Shown: positions 37,278-47,242 of the stretch, in pieces
Layout: each line of letters starts with the position of its first letter
Position numbering within the stretch: position 1 is the stretch's first letter
NCBI RefSeq assembly: GCF_027158005.1
Contig: NZ_JAPVLQ010000004.1
Location: 449,275 to 513,274 of the forward strand
Origin: Rhodococcus sp. H36-A4
GTDB taxonomy: Bacteria; Actinomycetota; Actinomycetes; Mycobacteriales; Mycobacteriaceae
DNA length: 64,000 bases
Reading direction: 5' to 3'
Position numbers and translations under genes: made by a program
Notes under the pieces: generated by a model
The model's input: only the letters and a program-made list of their open reading frames with translations
Database searches by the model: none
Told to the model about the DNA's origin: nothing

Positions 37278-38596
37278 ACCTTGTCCGGCGCCTTAACTGC
37301 CAGAAGCGCACCGAGGCCGAGCGCGAGAACCACGAGCAGACCACCGATCCCGGCGCGGTCCGAATCGAAGAGCCATACGAAGAGTCCGAACAAGGTCGGC
37401 GCTAGGAACGACACTGCTCGGCCCGTCGTAGCGTAAAGGCCGAAGAATTGTCCTTCCCGCCCTGGCGGGGCCAATCGCGCCAGGTAGGTACGAGAGGAAG
37501 ATTGCGCGGGTCCGACGAACAGGCACAGGACGAGACCGAAAACCCAGAACATCAGTGGGCCGGACACGAAGAGCAGCACGACGCCCGCGAAGATCATCGA
37601 CGCGAGCGAGACGACGATGACCGTTTTCGGGCCCACCCTGTCGTCGAACCGTCCGGCACTGATCGCCCCTAGTCCAGCGACCACGTTGGCCGCGACGCCG
37701 AACAACAACACGTCTGCCGTTCCGATGCCGTACACGCTCACTGCGAGCACCGCGCCGAAGGTGAAGACCCCGGCCAGACCGTCACGGAACAACGCACTTG
37801 CGGCAAGAAAATAGACACTGCGCCGATCCACCGACCACAGTTCACGGAGATCCCGAAACAGCACCTTGTAAGACTCGGCAATTCCTGCTTTGGCAGCGTC
37901 CGGATCAGCACCGGTGGGCGGCAGTTCCGGCACCGCGAGGAAAACCGGAATGGCCGATATGGCGAACCACACGGCTGCTAGAAGGGCGACGAAACGGATG
38001 TTCAGCCCGCCGTCGGTCGTCAGACCGAACAGGCCGCGAGTGTCTCCATCTCCGGTGATGAAACCGAAGTAGCAGATCAGCAGCAGCACGATGCCACCGA
38101 AATAACCCATGGACCAACCGAATCCGGAGACCCGACCGATGTTCTGCGGCGTCGAGACCTGACGAAGCATCGAGTTGTACGGAATACTGGCCAATTCGAA
38201 GAGAATCGAACCGAAAGCCAGCAGTACCAAACCGAGCCACAGATAGTGGTAGTCGTCCTTCACGAAGAACAAGCCCACCATACTGAGAACGGTCAAACCG
38301 GTGAAAATTCCGAGGGACCGCTTTCTTCGCCCTCGGGCGTCGAACCGCTGCCCGGAGATCGGGGCCAGGACCGCAATGAACACCCCAGCCAGGCCGATCG
38401 ACCAACTGAACCACGAGGTCGCCGAAATGGAACCCGGCAAGTCATCGCCGACCGCGTCGGTGAGATAGACCGAGAACACGAAGGTCAGGATCACCGCATT
38501 GAACGCGGCCGATCCCCAATCCCATATCCCCCAGGCGAATACCTGCTTTCGGGTCGTCGCGACGCCGACGACGGCGGCATTCGCCTGTGCACTCAT
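37274..38596 (-). CDS. MFS transporter, UMF1 (Atg22-like) family
   Basis: The 440-aa carrier has about 12 transmembrane helices. It begins with the UMF1-like motif FAWGIWDWGSAAFNAVILTFVFSVYL, has the MFS loop GQRFDARGRRKR, and AQSSSRTYLARLAPPGREGQFFGLYATTGRAVSFLAPTLFG in the second half. The substrate is unknown. Its stop overlaps the convergent hydrolase stop by 4 nt. It is divergent from padR, whose operator-like repeats lie 76-120 nt upstream of its start. Confidence 0.88.
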   Translation of the reverse strand: MSAQANAAVVGVATTRKQVFAWGIWDWGSAAFNAVILTFVFSVYLTDAVGDDLPGSISATSWFSWSIGLAGVFIAVLAPISGQRFDARGRRKRSLGIFTGLTVLSMVGLFFVKDDYHYLWLGLVLLAFGSILFELASIPYNSMLRQVSTPQNIGRVSGFGWSMGYFGGIVLLLICYFGFITGDGDTRGLFGLTTDGGLNIRFVALLAAVWFAISAIPVFLAVPELPPTGADPDAAKAGIAESYKVLFRDLRELWSVDRRSVYFLAASALFRDGLAGVFTFGAVLAVSVYGIGTADVLLFGVAANVVAGLGAISAGRFDDRVGPKTVIVVSLASMIFAGVVLLFVSGPLMFWVFGLVLCLFVGPAQSSSRTYLARLAPPGREGQFFGLYATTGRAVSFLAPTLFGLFVWLFDSDRAGIGGLLVVLALGLGALLAVKAPDKV

Positions 38597-38671
38597 AGCG
38601 GAAGCCTAGGCGAGCATGCCGCGTCGGGCGTCCCACTCGGGTATCGAGTCCATGTGGGACGTCCGGCCGAA

Positions 38672-38716
38672 AGTGCATCAACTATGCACTTAGTTGCATA
38701 AGCACTTCGTTGCATA
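38672..38716. promoter_or_regulatory. Nested TGCAT/ATGCA repeats in the padR promoter region
   Basis: AGTGCAT-N5-ATGCACT (38672-38690) overlaps TATGCA-N6-TGCATA (38683-38700). GCACTTAGTTGCATA (38686-38700) is repeated as GCACTTCGTTGCATA (38702-38716) with one change and a 16-bp period. The cluster ends 12 nt before the padR start and fits a multi-site PadR operator. Confidence 0.6.
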
Positions 38717-38728
38717 CATACTCCGTGA

Positions 38729-39256
38729 GTGGCACTCGAACACGCACTACTGGTCTCCCTCACCGAACTGTCGGGATCGGGGTACGAGCTCGCGCGCCGA
38801 TTCGACAAATCGATCGGCTTCTTCTGGAGTGCGACCCATCAGCAGATCTACCGAGTACTGACGCGAATGGACGGCGTGGGTTGGGTGGTCGGCACCGCGG
38901 TGGCCCAGGAAGGACGACCCGACAAAAAGGTCTATTCCGTCAGTGCCGAAGGGAAGGCGGAACTCGACAGGTGGATCGCCGAGCCGACCGACCCCGCAGT
39001 TCTCCGAGACGAGCTGGCTGTGAAGATCCGCGGCGCCGCCCTCGGTGACGTCGCGGCACTGAAGGTGGAAGTACGACGCCATCGCGACGTGCACGTCGAG
39101 CGCCTGCAGTTGTATCGATTGATCGAAAAACGTGATTTCCCCGCTCCTGCAAGTCTTGTCGGAGCGGCCTTGCACCAGTACCTGGTGCTCCGCGGTGGAA
39201 TTCGAGTCGAGGAAGGCTTTGCCGAATGGTGCGAAGAAGTGTTGGAGAAGCTGTGA
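38729..39256 (+). CDS. PadR family transcriptional regulator
   Basis: The 175-aa protein has the PadR winged helix (ALLVSLTELSGSGYELARRFDKSIGFFWSATHQQIYRVLTRMDGVGWV) with the GRPDKKVYSVSAEGKAELDRWI wing, then a coiled C-terminal dimerisation region (Vir_act_alpha_C type). Start GTG 38729. Its stop TGA overlaps the fadH start (GTGA), so it is co-translated with fadH and probably controls it, plus perhaps the divergent MFS carrier. Confidence 0.9.
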   Translation: MALEHALLVSLTELSGSGYELARRFDKSIGFFWSATHQQIYRVLTRMDGVGWVVGTAVAQEGRPDKKVYSVSAEGKAELDRWIAEPTDPAVLRDELAVKIRGAALGDVAALKVEVRRHRDVHVERLQLYRLIEKRDFPAPASLVGAALHQYLVLRGGIRVEEGFAEWCEEVLEKL

Positions 39257-41289
39257 ATACAACCGGTCGGTACCCAATCCTGTTGTCTCCGTTGAGGGTC
39301 GGTACGACGACGTTGAAGAACCGCGTCATCATGGGATCGATGCATACCGGGTTGGAGGATCGCCGCCGCGATACGGCCCGGCTCGCCGAGTATTTTGCCG
39401 AGCGCGCGAGAGGCGGCGTCGCACTGATCATCACCGGTGGATATGCACCGAACCGAACCGGCTGGCTGTTGCCGTTCGGAGCCAAACTCACCAATCGGAT
39501 CGAAGCCCGACGGCACCGACGCATCACCGACGCAGTGCATCGTGAAGGTGGGAAGATCGCCCTGCAGATCCTGCATGCCGGCCGCTATTCTTACCAGCCC
39601 TTTTCCGTATCGGCGTCGTCGATCAAGGCTCCCATCAACCCGTTTCGACCGAGAAGACTATCTTCGCGAGGGGTTCGATGGCAGATCCGTAACTACGTAC
39701 GCTGCGCGGTCCTGGCACAGTCGGCGGGGTACGACGGTGTCGAAATCATGGGTGGCGAAGGCTATTTCATCAATCAGTTCCTCTCCGAGCGAACCAATCG
39801 TCGCCGCGACGAATGGGGTGGCAGCCCGGAGAATCGCCGACGGATAGCCGTGGAGATAGCGAAGAAGATACGCGCCGCGGTGGGTGCGGACTTCCTGGTC
39901 GTGTTCCGCCTGTCGATGGCCGACCTGGTCGAGCGCGGGCAGAGCTGGAACGACATCGTCGCACTCGCGCAGGAGCTGGAACATGTCGGAGTCGACATGA
40001 TCAATACCGATATCGGCTGGCACGAATCGCGGGTCCCGACCATCGTCACCTCGGTACCCCGCGCCGCATTCGTGGACATCACAGGAAAACTCGACAAACA
40101 CGTCGGGATCCCGGTGGCCGCATCCAATCGCATCAACATGCCGGAGACAGCCGAAGCGATTCTTGCGCGCGGGGAGGCCGAGCTCATCTCGATGGCCAGG
40201 CCGATGCTCGCCGACCCGTTCTGGGTGCGCAAGGCCGAGGCCGACGCTCCCGGCAGCATCAACACGTGCATCGCGTGCAACCAAGCGTGCCTCGACCACG
40301 CGTTCGCCCGCAAGACCGTCTCGTGCCTGGTCAATCCCCGAGCCGGGCGCGAGGTCGAATTGCAGTTGCTACCGGCACGAAAGACGAAGAAGATCGCCGT
40401 CGTCGGTGCCGGGCCTGCAGGGTTGTCCGCGGCTCTCGAATCGGCCCGACGTGGCCACGAAGTCAGTCTCTTCGAGTCACGCCCGCAACTCGGCGGGCAA
40501 TTCGGCATCGCCGCGCTCATCCCCGGCAAAGAAGAGTTCGCCGAGACTATTCGGTACTTCACCAACTCCCTCCGCGAGCAGAACGTTGCGATACACCTCG
40601 GGCGCAAGGTCACCGCAACCGAGCTCCTCGCCGGCGAATACGACGAGGTCGTCGTAGCCACCGGCGTAGTCCCGCGAATCCCGTCCATCCCGGGTATCGA
40701 CCATCCGTCGGTCCTGTCCTACGCCGAGGTTGTCGAAGAGGGCATGCACGTCGGTAAGAGGGTGGCCGTGATCGGTGCAGGCGGTATCGGCGTCGATATA
40801 TCGGAATTCCTCACCACCGACGTCTCGCCGACGCTCGATGTGCAGGAGTGGAAGCAGGAGTGGGGCGTGACCGAACCCGAGGCCGCGCCCGGTGCGCTGA
40901 CAACCCCGATTCCGGCCGCGTCCCCTCGCGAGGTGTATCTGCTGCAACGTAAGAGCGGAAAGATCGGGGCCGGACTGGGCAAGACAACCGGGTGGGTTCA
41001 CCGCGCAGCATTGAAGGCCAAGGGCGTGCACGAATTGTCGGGAGTGAACTACGAACGTATCGACGACGACGGTCTACATATTTCCTTCGGTGAGAAGCAC
41101 GAACAGCCTCGAACTCTCGAGGTGGACACCATCGTTGTCTGCGCAGGCCAGGAGTCGGTCCGTGACCTGGTAGACGAATTGGCCGCGTCGGCTATGACGA
41201 CGCACGTCATCGGTGGCGCGGACCTCGCCACCGAACTCGACGCCAAACGTGCAATCGAGCAGGCCACCCGGCTTGCGATGAGCATCTGA
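39253..41289 (+). CDS. fadH: NADPH-dependent 2,4-dienoyl-CoA reductase (FadH-like)
   Basis: The 678-aa flavo-iron-sulfur enzyme reduces 2,4-dienoyl-CoA during beta-oxidation of polyunsaturated acids. It has an Old Yellow Enzyme barrel in the first ~350 residues (ILHAGRY, GVEIMGGEGYFINQFLSERTNRRRDEWGG), the [4Fe-4S] ligands CIACNQACLDHAF and a following Cys, then an FAD/NADPH part with VVGAGPAGLSAA and VIGAGGIGVD. Start GTG 39253 has GGAGAAG upstream. It corresponds to Rv1175c, but its coupling to padR is specific to this locus. Confidence 0.92.
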   Translation: MNTTGRYPILLSPLRVGTTTLKNRVIMGSMHTGLEDRRRDTARLAEYFAERARGGVALIITGGYAPNRTGWLLPFGAKLTNRIEARRHRRITDAVHREGGKIALQILHAGRYSYQPFSVSASSIKAPINPFRPRRLSSRGVRWQIRNYVRCAVLAQSAGYDGVEIMGGEGYFINQFLSERTNRRRDEWGGSPENRRRIAVEIAKKIRAAVGADFLVVFRLSMADLVERGQSWNDIVALAQELEHVGVDMINTDIGWHESRVPTIVTSVPRAAFVDITGKLDKHVGIPVAASNRINMPETAEAILARGEAELISMARPMLADPFWVRKAEADAPGSINTCIACNQACLDHAFARKTVSCLVNPRAGREVELQLLPARKTKKIAVVGAGPAGLSAALESARRGHEVSLFESRPQLGGQFGIAALIPGKEEFAETIRYFTNSLREQNVAIHLGRKVTATELLAGEYDEVVVATGVVPRIPSIPGIDHPSVLSYAEVVEEGMHVGKRVAVIGAGGIGVDISEFLTTDVSPTLDVQEWKQEWGVTEPEAAPGALTTPIPAASPREVYLLQRKSGKIGAGLGKTTGWVHRAALKAKGVHELSGVNYERIDDDGLHISFGEKHEQPRTLEVDTIVVCAGQESVRDLVDELAASAMTTHVIGGADLATELDAKRAIEQATRLAMSI

Positions 41290-41325
41290 CGAGCCGAGGG
41301 CGCCGCTGCGCTAGCCTGTCTCATC

Positions 41326-42129
41326 GTGAGCCTGCCCAGTCCTTCCCCTGATGCCCGTGCCGTCGTCACCGGCGCCTCCTCCGGAATCGGAGAGGCCCTG
41401 GCCACCGAGTTGGCGAGGCGAGGACACTCGCTTGTCGTCGTTGCTCGTCGCGGTGAGTTGCTCGAAGCGCTTGCGACGAAGCTTCGCACCGACCACGGCG
41501 TGACGGTCGACGTTCGCGTCGTCGATCTCGCGGATCGTGTCGCTCGTGCGTCCCTGTCGACCGAGCTGTCCGGGCGTCCGATCAGCGTCCTGTGCAACAA
41601 CGCTGGAATAGCGACGTTCGGCCCCCTTGCGCAGCTGGACCCCCAGTACGAGCGCGATCAGGTCGAGCTCAACACCGTTGCGGTGCATGATCTTACGCTC
41701 GCCGTCCTGCCCGGAATGATCGCGCGCGGCAGCGGCGGGATTCTCATGACGGGTTCAGCCGCGGGTAATATGGCAATACCGAACAACGCTACCTATGCGG
41801 CCTCGAAGGCCTTCGTCAACACGTTCTCCGAATCCCTGCGCCTCGAACTCAAAGACAGCGGAGTGCACGTCACACTCCTGGCCCCCGGGCCCGTCCGCAC
41901 CGAAACACCCGATCCCGCGGAAGCGTCCATTGTCGACAAGCTGGTCCCGGGTTTCCTGTGGATCGACAGCACCTACACCGCGAAGTTGTCGCTCGATTCG
42001 CTCGCCACGAACAAAATGCGCGTAGTGCCTGGACTCCTCAGCAAGGCCATGTCAGTTGCAGGCCAATATAGCCCGCGTGCAATTTCCGCTCCGATCATCG
42101 GAGGCTTCTACAAGAAGCTCGGCGGGTAG
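41326..42129 (+). CDS. cmrA: Short-chain dehydrogenase, mycolate reductase CmrA-like (Rv2509-type)
   Basis: The 267-aa SDR has the cofactor motif VVTGASSGIGEALA, NNAG and the catalytic Ser...Tyr-x3-Lys in GSAAGN...YAASKAF. Its start MSLPSPSPDARAVVTGAS and tail MRVVPGLLSKAMSVAGQYSPRAI closely resemble Rv2509, which reduces the beta-keto group of newly condensed mycolic acids. It precedes a convergent HerA-like ATPase and orn, as in M. tuberculosis Rv2509-Rv2510c-Rv2511. The assignment combines motifs and synteny. Confidence 0.85.
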   Translation: MSLPSPSPDARAVVTGASSGIGEALATELARRGHSLVVVARRGELLEALATKLRTDHGVTVDVRVVDLADRVARASLSTELSGRPISVLCNNAGIATFGPLAQLDPQYERDQVELNTVAVHDLTLAVLPGMIARGSGGILMTGSAAGNMAIPNNATYAASKAFVNTFSESLRLELKDSGVHVTLLAPGPVRTETPDPAEASIVDKLVPGFLWIDSTYTAKLSLDSLATNKMRVVPGLLSKAMSVAGQYSPRAISAPIIGGFYKKLGG

Positions 42130-42160
42130 AAGGCTGCAGCTCCCGCAACGATGCCGGACG

Positions 42161-43900
42161 TCAGCGCTTACGCCGCCGCCCGGTACCGAAGATGCTCCGC
42201 GATATCTCGCGGCCTGCCGCGGACGCCGCAGATCGCAGGAAGCTCTTCACTGCCGGATTGTCCATGATGCGCTCGGCGGCCGACGGCCCTTGCGGTTCCA
42301 CTCGCGGCAAGTCCGGTAGGTCCACCGGGAGTGGCGGTATGTCCAGGACCGGGTCCGAGTTCGGGGCGTCGGACACGCGCGCTTGAAGGCGCTCGTAGGC
42401 GGAGTCGCGGTCGATCGTCGCACCGTATTTCGAGGACAACGTGCTGGCCGCGGCGGAGGCCGAGATCGCGTCGTTGCCGACAGTGTCCATCATTGAGCGC
42501 GGTGGGCGAATCTTTGTCCACGCCACCGGCGTCGGGGCACCTTTCTCGGAAAGCACAGTCACAATCGCTTCGCCGGTACCGAGTGAAGTGAGGGCCTTCT
42601 CGAGATCGTAGGCATCGGTAGTTGGATAGGTCCTGACAGTCTTGTTCAAAGCCTTCTGATCGTCAGGTGTGAACGCGCGCAACGCATGTTGAATTCGTGC
42701 GCCGAGCTGAGAGAGGACCTCGTTGGGAATGTCCGTCGGGAGTTGGGTGCAGAAGATCACGCCGACACCCTTGGATCTGATGAGCTTGACTGTCTGTTCG
42801 ACCTGATCGAGAAACGCCTTGGACGCATCGGCGAACAGCAGGTGCGCCTCGTCGAAGATGAAGACCAGTTTGGGCTTGTCGATGTCCCCCACTTCGGGCA
42901 ACGTCTGGAACAAGTCGGCAAGAACCCACATCAGGAATGTGGAGAACATGACAGGTCGCGACGCCTGAGCGCCGAGTTCGAACAGCGTCACAATCCCTTT
43001 GCCGTCACTGTCGACACGCAACAGGTCCTCGGTCTCGAGTTCGGGTTCACCGAAGAACGTGTCGCCGCCGGCGGCCTCGAGATTGACGAGCTCGCGGAGG
43101 ATGACTCCGGCAGTGGCCGCCGAGACTCCACCGAGGCCCCGGAGGTCGGCCTTCCCTTCGTCCGAGGTCAGGTGTGTGATGACCGATCGCAGATCCTTGA
43201 GGTCCAGCAGCGCCAGCCCTTGTTTGTCGGCCCAGTGAAAAATGAGTCCCAGGGTGGACTCTTGAGTCTTGTTCAGCTCCAGCACTTTACTGAGCAAGAT
43301 CGGCCCGAAAGCGGTAATCGTTGCACGGACCGGGACACCGATACCACCGGTTCCGAGAGAAAGGAACTCCACGGGATAGCCCGTGGGCACCCAGCCCGAT
43401 TCTCCGCAGTCGACGGCGCGGCTGCGTATCTTCTCGTTGTCTGCTCCCGGTACCGACAACCCGGAGAGATCACCTTTCACGTCGGCCATCACCACCGGAA
43501 CTCCCGCGGCGGAGAGCTGTTCGGCGATGCCCTGAAGGGTCTTCGTCTTTCCGGTGCCCGTAGCGCCGGCCACCAAACCATGACGATTGAGTGTCGCCAG
43601 AGGAATTGCGATGCGAGCCGACGGGTCGCTGACGCCGTCGAGCATCACCGATCCCAGCTCGAGCACTGCGCCGTGCGATGCGTAGCCCGCCGCGATCGAG
43701 GAGGTCACGCCCACCGTCGGGGATGTCCCAGTCGCGTCTGCTGCCGCTGCTTCGATCGCCTCCTTCTCGGCGGCGTCCGCTGCTGCGGCAGCCTCTCGAG
43801 CAATTCGGGCTGCTTCGAGTGCGACGGCTTTGGCTGCCTTCGCCTTCTCTGCAGGCGTCGAGGGCACCCCACCGCCCGCCGCATTCGGATCGACCGTCAT
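42161..43900 (-). CDS. HerA-like ATPase, DUF853 family (Rv2510c-like)
   Basis: The 579-aa P-loop ATPase of the FtsK/HerA superfamily has Walker [11 protein letters not shown] (~residues 110-120), Walker [14 protein letters not shown] and a [25 protein letters not shown] region typical of DUF853. The N-terminal ~65 residues are an Ala/Glu-rich helical segment, likely a coiled coil. Start ATG 43900 has AAGGAGG about 7 nt upstream; the long upstream frame runs antisense to orn and is rejected. Its role is unknown. Confidence 0.9.
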   Translation of the reverse strand: MTVDPNAAGGGVPSTPAEKAKAAKAVALEAARIAREAAAAADAAEKEAIEAAAADATGTSPTVGVTSSIAAGYASHGAVLELGSVMLDGVSDPSARIAIPLATLNRHGLVAGATGTGKTKTLQGIAEQLSAAGVPVVMADVKGDLSGLSVPGADNEKIRSRAVDCGESGWVPTGYPVEFLSLGTGGIGVPVRATITAFGPILLSKVLELNKTQESTLGLIFHWADKQGLALLDLKDLRSVITHLTSDEGKADLRGLGGVSAATAGVILRELVNLEAAGGDTFFGEPELETEDLLRVDSDGKGIVTLFELGAQASRPVMFSTFLMWVLADLFQTLPEVGDIDKPKLVFIFDEAHLLFADASKAFLDQVEQTVKLIRSKGVGVIFCTQLPTDIPNEVLSQLGARIQHALRAFTPDDQKALNKTVRTYPTTDAYDLEKALTSLGTGEAIVTVLSEKGAPTPVAWTKIRPPRSMMDTVGNDAISASAAASTLSSKYGATIDRDSAYERLQARVSDAPNSDPVLDIPPLPVDLPDLPRVEPQGPSAAERIMDNPAVKSFLRSAASAAGREISRSIFGTGRRRKR

Positions 43901-43987
43901 CTTTCGTCCTCCTTGACACAGCGCATCTGGCAGTTGATCACCACCGCAAACCTTAGCGGTGACGATGCCCGCACTAGGGTGTGTCTG

Positions 43988-44590
43988 GTGCAGGACAAAC
44001 TTGTGTGGATCGATTGTGAAATGACCGGGCTGGACTTGTCGAAGGACAAGCTCATCGAGATTGCGGCGCTCGTCACCGACAGCGAGTTGAACGTACTGGG
44101 CGACGGTGTCGATATCGTCATTCATGCCGACGACGACGCGCTGGCCGGGATGCCGGACGTGGTGAAGAAGATGCATGCCAAATCCGGATTGACCGAGGAG
44201 GTGCGTGCATCCTCGGTCACGCTGGAAGAGGCGCAGCGTCAAGTACTCGCGTACATCCGCGAGCACGTCCCCGTTGCCGGGACAGTTCCCTTGGCCGGAA
44301 ATTCGATCGGCACCGATCGCGGCTTCATCGCACGCGATATGGGTGACCTCGATACCTACCTCCACTACCGAATGATCGATGTCAGTTCCATAAAGGAGCT
44401 CGCCCGTCGGTGGTACCCGCGCATTTATTTCGGTCAGCCGACGAAAGGTCTGGCCCACCGTGCGTTGGCAGACATCGAAGAGTCCATAAAGGAACTGAAG
44501 TACTACCGCCAGACCGTGTTCGTAGCGCCTCCTGGGCCCTCTACCAGCGACATTGCTGCAGTTGTAGAGGGACTCGACACGCAGTCCTGA
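43988..44590 (+). CDS. orn: Oligoribonuclease (DnaQ-fold 3'-5' exonuclease)
   Basis: Degrades 2-5-nt RNA oligomers, including pGpG. The 200-aa protein has the DEDDh motifs: [10 protein letters not shown] (Exo I), [11 protein letters not shown] (Exo II) and [11 protein letters not shown] (Exo III). Start GTG 43988 ([14 protein letters not shown]); a TAGGGT sequence 12 nt upstream and no ribosome-binding site suggest a leaderless or very short leader. It is divergent from the HerA-like gene and followed by tRNA-His, the conserved actinobacterial order. Confidence 0.95.
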   Translation: MQDKLVWIDCEMTGLDLSKDKLIEIAALVTDSELNVLGDGVDIVIHADDDALAGMPDVVKKMHAKSGLTEEVRASSVTLEEAQRQVLAYIREHVPVAGTVPLAGNSIGTDRGFIARDMGDLDTYLHYRMIDVSSIKELARRWYPRIYFGQPTKGLAHRALADIEESIKELKYYRQTVFVAPPGPSTSDIAAVVEGLDTQS

Positions 44591-44675
44591 TACCGATTGG
44601 CAACCGACGATTCGAACCGCTAGTATTGTCATCGCTGCTGAAACAGAACCCGGGAGGGTTCGGTCCGGTAGCTAT

Positions 44676-44752
44676 GGTGGGTGTAGTTCAGCTGGTAGAG
44701 CACCAGGTTGTGATCCTGGGTGTCGCGGGTTCGAGTCCCGTCACTCACCCCA
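44676..44752 (+). tRNA. tRNA-His (anticodon GTG)
   Basis: It includes the extra 5' G pairing with C73. Acceptor GTGGGTG pairs with CACTCAC (one wobble), the loop TTGTGAT gives GTG, and the T-arm has CGGGTTCGAGTCCCG. CCA is encoded (44750-44752). It lies downstream of orn. Confidence 0.95.
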
Positions 44753-44762
44753 TAGAAGCACG

Positions 44763-44796
44763 AAAGCCGGTCTCCACACGGAGGCCGGCTTTTTTG
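44763..44796 (+). terminator. Intrinsic terminator of tRNA-His
   Basis: AAGCCGG-T-CTCC pairs with GGAG-G-CCGGCTT around a 4-nt loop and is followed by T6. Confidence 0.88.
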
Positions 44797-44863
44797 TGCG
44801 TTCTGCATCCAATTGTTCTGCGTTCATCACGAAGTCGCGGCGGAAGTGCATCGAACGAGTAGC

Positions 44864-44883
44864 GAATTACGTTGTTGTAATTC
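44864..44883. promoter_or_regulatory. Palindrome upstream of the M23 peptidase gene
   Basis: GAATTAC-N6-GTAATTC is a perfect 7-bp inverted repeat, about 182 nt upstream of the GTG start. The following 44890-45060 segment is an untranslated leader candidate with several inverted repeats. No open gene is seen in 44797-45065. Confidence 0.5.
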
Positions 44884-45065
44884 ATCTTTCGAGTGTCGCA
44901 TGGGGTTCATGTGACGTACGGTTGCAAATGGCACTTTTGGGGAAGAAAAGTACCAACGTGAAAGCTGTGACTTAAACCGTTGATTCGACGCGCCCCGAAA
45001 CGTGCCACCCGTCGTTCGAAGCCCATCAGGGATACCAGCCGGGCAGAGACTAGGAGGCAGTTGCA

Positions 45066-45809
45066 GTGGGTCGAAAAGTTCACAGAGCGATCGCGGGTTC
45101 GGTGTTGTCGGCGGCGTTGTGCATCGGTTCCGCGGGTCTGATCGATCCGGCCACGGCTACGGCGCAGCCGACCATCGACCTGCCCGTACTCCCCATCCCG
45201 CAACCCGACGCTCAGCAGCGAGCAGCAATCCTCTCAGCGGTACTCGACGCCACCGGCGTGCTGATCAACGAGGTCGCTGCGGTGATTCTCGATTCCGACT
45301 TCGGGCCGGCACCCGACACGAGCACGCCGTCCGCTCCCGCAGTCGTTCTCGCTCCCCCGTCGGTCGGCTTGGGCGGAGCGATCCTGCCCTTGCCCGCGCG
45401 CAGCTACGAACTTTCTTCGGACTACGGCAGCAGGAACAACCCGACCGGAAACGGCGGCCAATTCCACCAGGGTGTGGACTTCGCTGCCCCGTCTGGCACC
45501 CCGATCTACGCCGTGAACGGCGGAACCGTCGAACAAGCGGGTGATGCGGGAGACGGCTACGGCAATCTCGTACGGGTCAAGAGCGGAAACACGGTGACCT
45601 ATTACGGGCATCAATCCGTGATGAACGTCGACGTCGGCGACACCGTTGCGCCCGGCGATCAAATCGGTGAGGTCGGCAGCACCGGCAACTCGACTGGACC
45701 CCATCTTCATTACGAGGTCAGAAACAACGGCTCGAGCGTCGAACCGGTTGCCTACCTGAAGACGCTGGGAGTAGATCCAGCGAGGTACCAGAGCCTGGAT
45801 GCACGCTGA
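45066..45809 (+). CDS. Secreted M23 family metallopeptidase (peptidoglycan endopeptidase)
   Basis: The 247-aa exported protein has a signal peptide (AIAGSVLSAALCIGSAGL..., cleavage near ATAQP, residue ~33), a Pro-rich linker and a C-terminal LytM/M23 domain with zinc ligands in GGQFHQGVDF (HxxxD) and GPHLHYEVR (HxH). It should cut peptide cross-links in the cell wall. Start GTG 45066 has AGGAGG 8-9 nt upstream. It converges with the L,D-transpeptidase gene, 43 nt away. Confidence 0.92.
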   Translation: MGRKVHRAIAGSVLSAALCIGSAGLIDPATATAQPTIDLPVLPIPQPDAQQRAAILSAVLDATGVLINEVAAVILDSDFGPAPDTSTPSAPAVVLAPPSVGLGGAILPLPARSYELSSDYGSRNNPTGNGGQFHQGVDFAAPSGTPIYAVNGGTVEQAGDAGDGYGNLVRVKSGNTVTYYGHQSVMNVDVGDTVAPGDQIGEVGSTGNSTGPHLHYEVRNNGSSVEPVAYLKTLGVDPARYQSLDAR

Positions 45810-45852
45810 GTCCATCGGGTGGGGTGACGCCAGGTTCGGCATCGACGACCCC

Positions 45853-47049
45853 TCACATGGAGTTGGCGTTGCCGGCCTTCCAGTCGCCCCAGGGGATATT
45901 CCAGTCGCCGAGGCCGTCGGTGCCGGACAGTGTGCCGCCGACAGTGTTCTGTACGACGACGATGTCTCCACGCTTGGTGTTGTCGTAGACCCACTTTGCG
46001 TTCGCCGGACTCAGATTGAGGCAACCGTGACTGGTGTTGGAGCTCCCCTGCTGGCCCACTGACCAGGGCGCCGAGTGGAAGAAGATACCGCTGTAGGACA
46101 TACGGGTCGCCCAGTCGACGGGCGTGCGATAGCCGGAAGACGAATTCACCGGCACGCCGTAGGTCGATGAGTCCATGACCAGGTGATCGAATCGGTCGCC
46201 GATGATGTAGACGCCGTTGTCAGTGGGGGTACTGTCCTTCCCCATCGAGGTGGGCATCGTCATGACGTTCTGTCCGTTGACCGAGAAAGTGACCTGCTTG
46301 GTGTTGTCGTCGGCGGTCGCTACGACGGCGTCACCAATCGTGAACGACGTCGACGAGTTCTCCTGGCCGTAGATGCCGTCACCGAGATCACGGCCGTAGA
46401 CGTTGACGGCGACATCGATGCGAGTGCCGGACGCCCAGTAGTTCTGCGGACGCCACCGAACCTCTTTGCTGTTGACCCAGTAGAACGCGCCTTCGACGGG
46501 AGGCGTCGTCGTTACCTGGATGGCGTTCTGCGCAGCGAGTTTGTCGGCGATCGGCTCGTCGAACTGCACCGCGACGGGCTGACCGATACCGACGACCGCA
46601 CCCTCGTTCGGCAATACGTAGGCCTTGGTGAAGTTGCCGGGCTGATTGGTCGTGAAGTTGTTGACCGTTCGGGTCGCACCACCGATTCCGTACGCATCTG
46701 CTTGCACGCGATACCGGCTGCTGTACTCGAGCTGCTCGGTGTTCGACCAGGTCAGGCCATCGGGAGAGAGAATGCCTTCGATCGGCACGCCGTCCGAATC
46801 CATCACCGTGACGTCCGCGAGCTTGCCGTCCGCGACAGAGACGGTCACCGGATCTGCGGGAGAGAACCCGACTGCCCCATCGGCGACGCTCGAACTCACC
46901 TTGGGTTTCATGAGTTCGGCAATGGGGTTGGAGTCGATCGGAGCGCTTGCGGCCGTCGAACCCGTGGTCGAGGTCGTGCATCCCGACAGGACGATAGTTG
47001 CAGTCAATATCGCGACCGCGGCGGTCCCAATTCCTCGAGAGAACCTCAT
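45853..47049 (-). CDS. ldtB: L,D-transpeptidase lipoprotein (LdtB/Rv2518c-like)
   Basis: Makes 3-3 cross-links in peptidoglycan. The 398-aa protein has a lipoprotein signal with lipobox LSGC (~residues 20-23), two Ig-like domains and a YkuD catalytic domain with IFFHSAPWS and the active-site SHGCLNLS containing the nucleophile Cys. The C-terminal [14 protein letters not shown] tail is typical of mycobacterial Ldt enzymes. ATG 47049 with TGGAGCG upstream is preferred to upstream starts, since it places the signal at the N-terminus. Confidence 0.92.
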   Translation of the reverse strand: MRFSRGIGTAAVAILTATIVLSGCTTSTTGSTAASAPIDSNPIAELMKPKVSSSVADGAVGFSPADPVTVSVADGKLADVTVMDSDGVPIEGILSPDGLTWSNTEQLEYSSRYRVQADAYGIGGATRTVNNFTTNQPGNFTKAYVLPNEGAVVGIGQPVAVQFDEPIADKLAAQNAIQVTTTPPVEGAFYWVNSKEVRWRPQNYWASGTRIDVAVNVYGRDLGDGIYGQENSSTSFTIGDAVVATADDNTKQVTFSVNGQNVMTMPTSMGKDSTPTDNGVYIIGDRFDHLVMDSSTYGVPVNSSSGYRTPVDWATRMSYSGIFFHSAPWSVGQQGSSNTSHGCLNLSPANAKWVYDNTKRGDIVVVQNTVGGTLSGTDGLGDWNIPWGDWKAGNANSM

Positions 47050-47242
47050 CAACGCTCCACTTCCACACACCGATTCGGGGCACGTACTCGGCCCGAAAGT
47101 CACGATTGAATGCTGCCAGGTCACAGCCCGGCTATCCACTCGAAATGCCGCACCTCGAGTAACGTTCGAATAACCAATCGCGTTGTGTCGGCTTCGTGTT
47201 ACCTCACCGATCGCACCGGTGAGATCGGTGAGGAATCACCAG

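Noticed and set aside
42686..44590. 634-aa open frame on the plus strand spanning the HerA-like gene and orn
   Set aside because: Only its C-terminal part is real (orn, from GTG 43988); the rest is antisense to the DUF853 ATPase.
44911..44945. Cyclic-AMP receptor protein site near the M23 gene (TGTGAC half-site)
   Set aside because: Only one half of the palindrome TGTGA-N6-TCACA is present.
44890..45060. Direct assignment of a ydaO-type c-di-AMP riboswitch
   Set aside because: The leader is suggestive in context, but the conserved core sequences recalled for that class could not be matched by eye; kept only as a finding to test.
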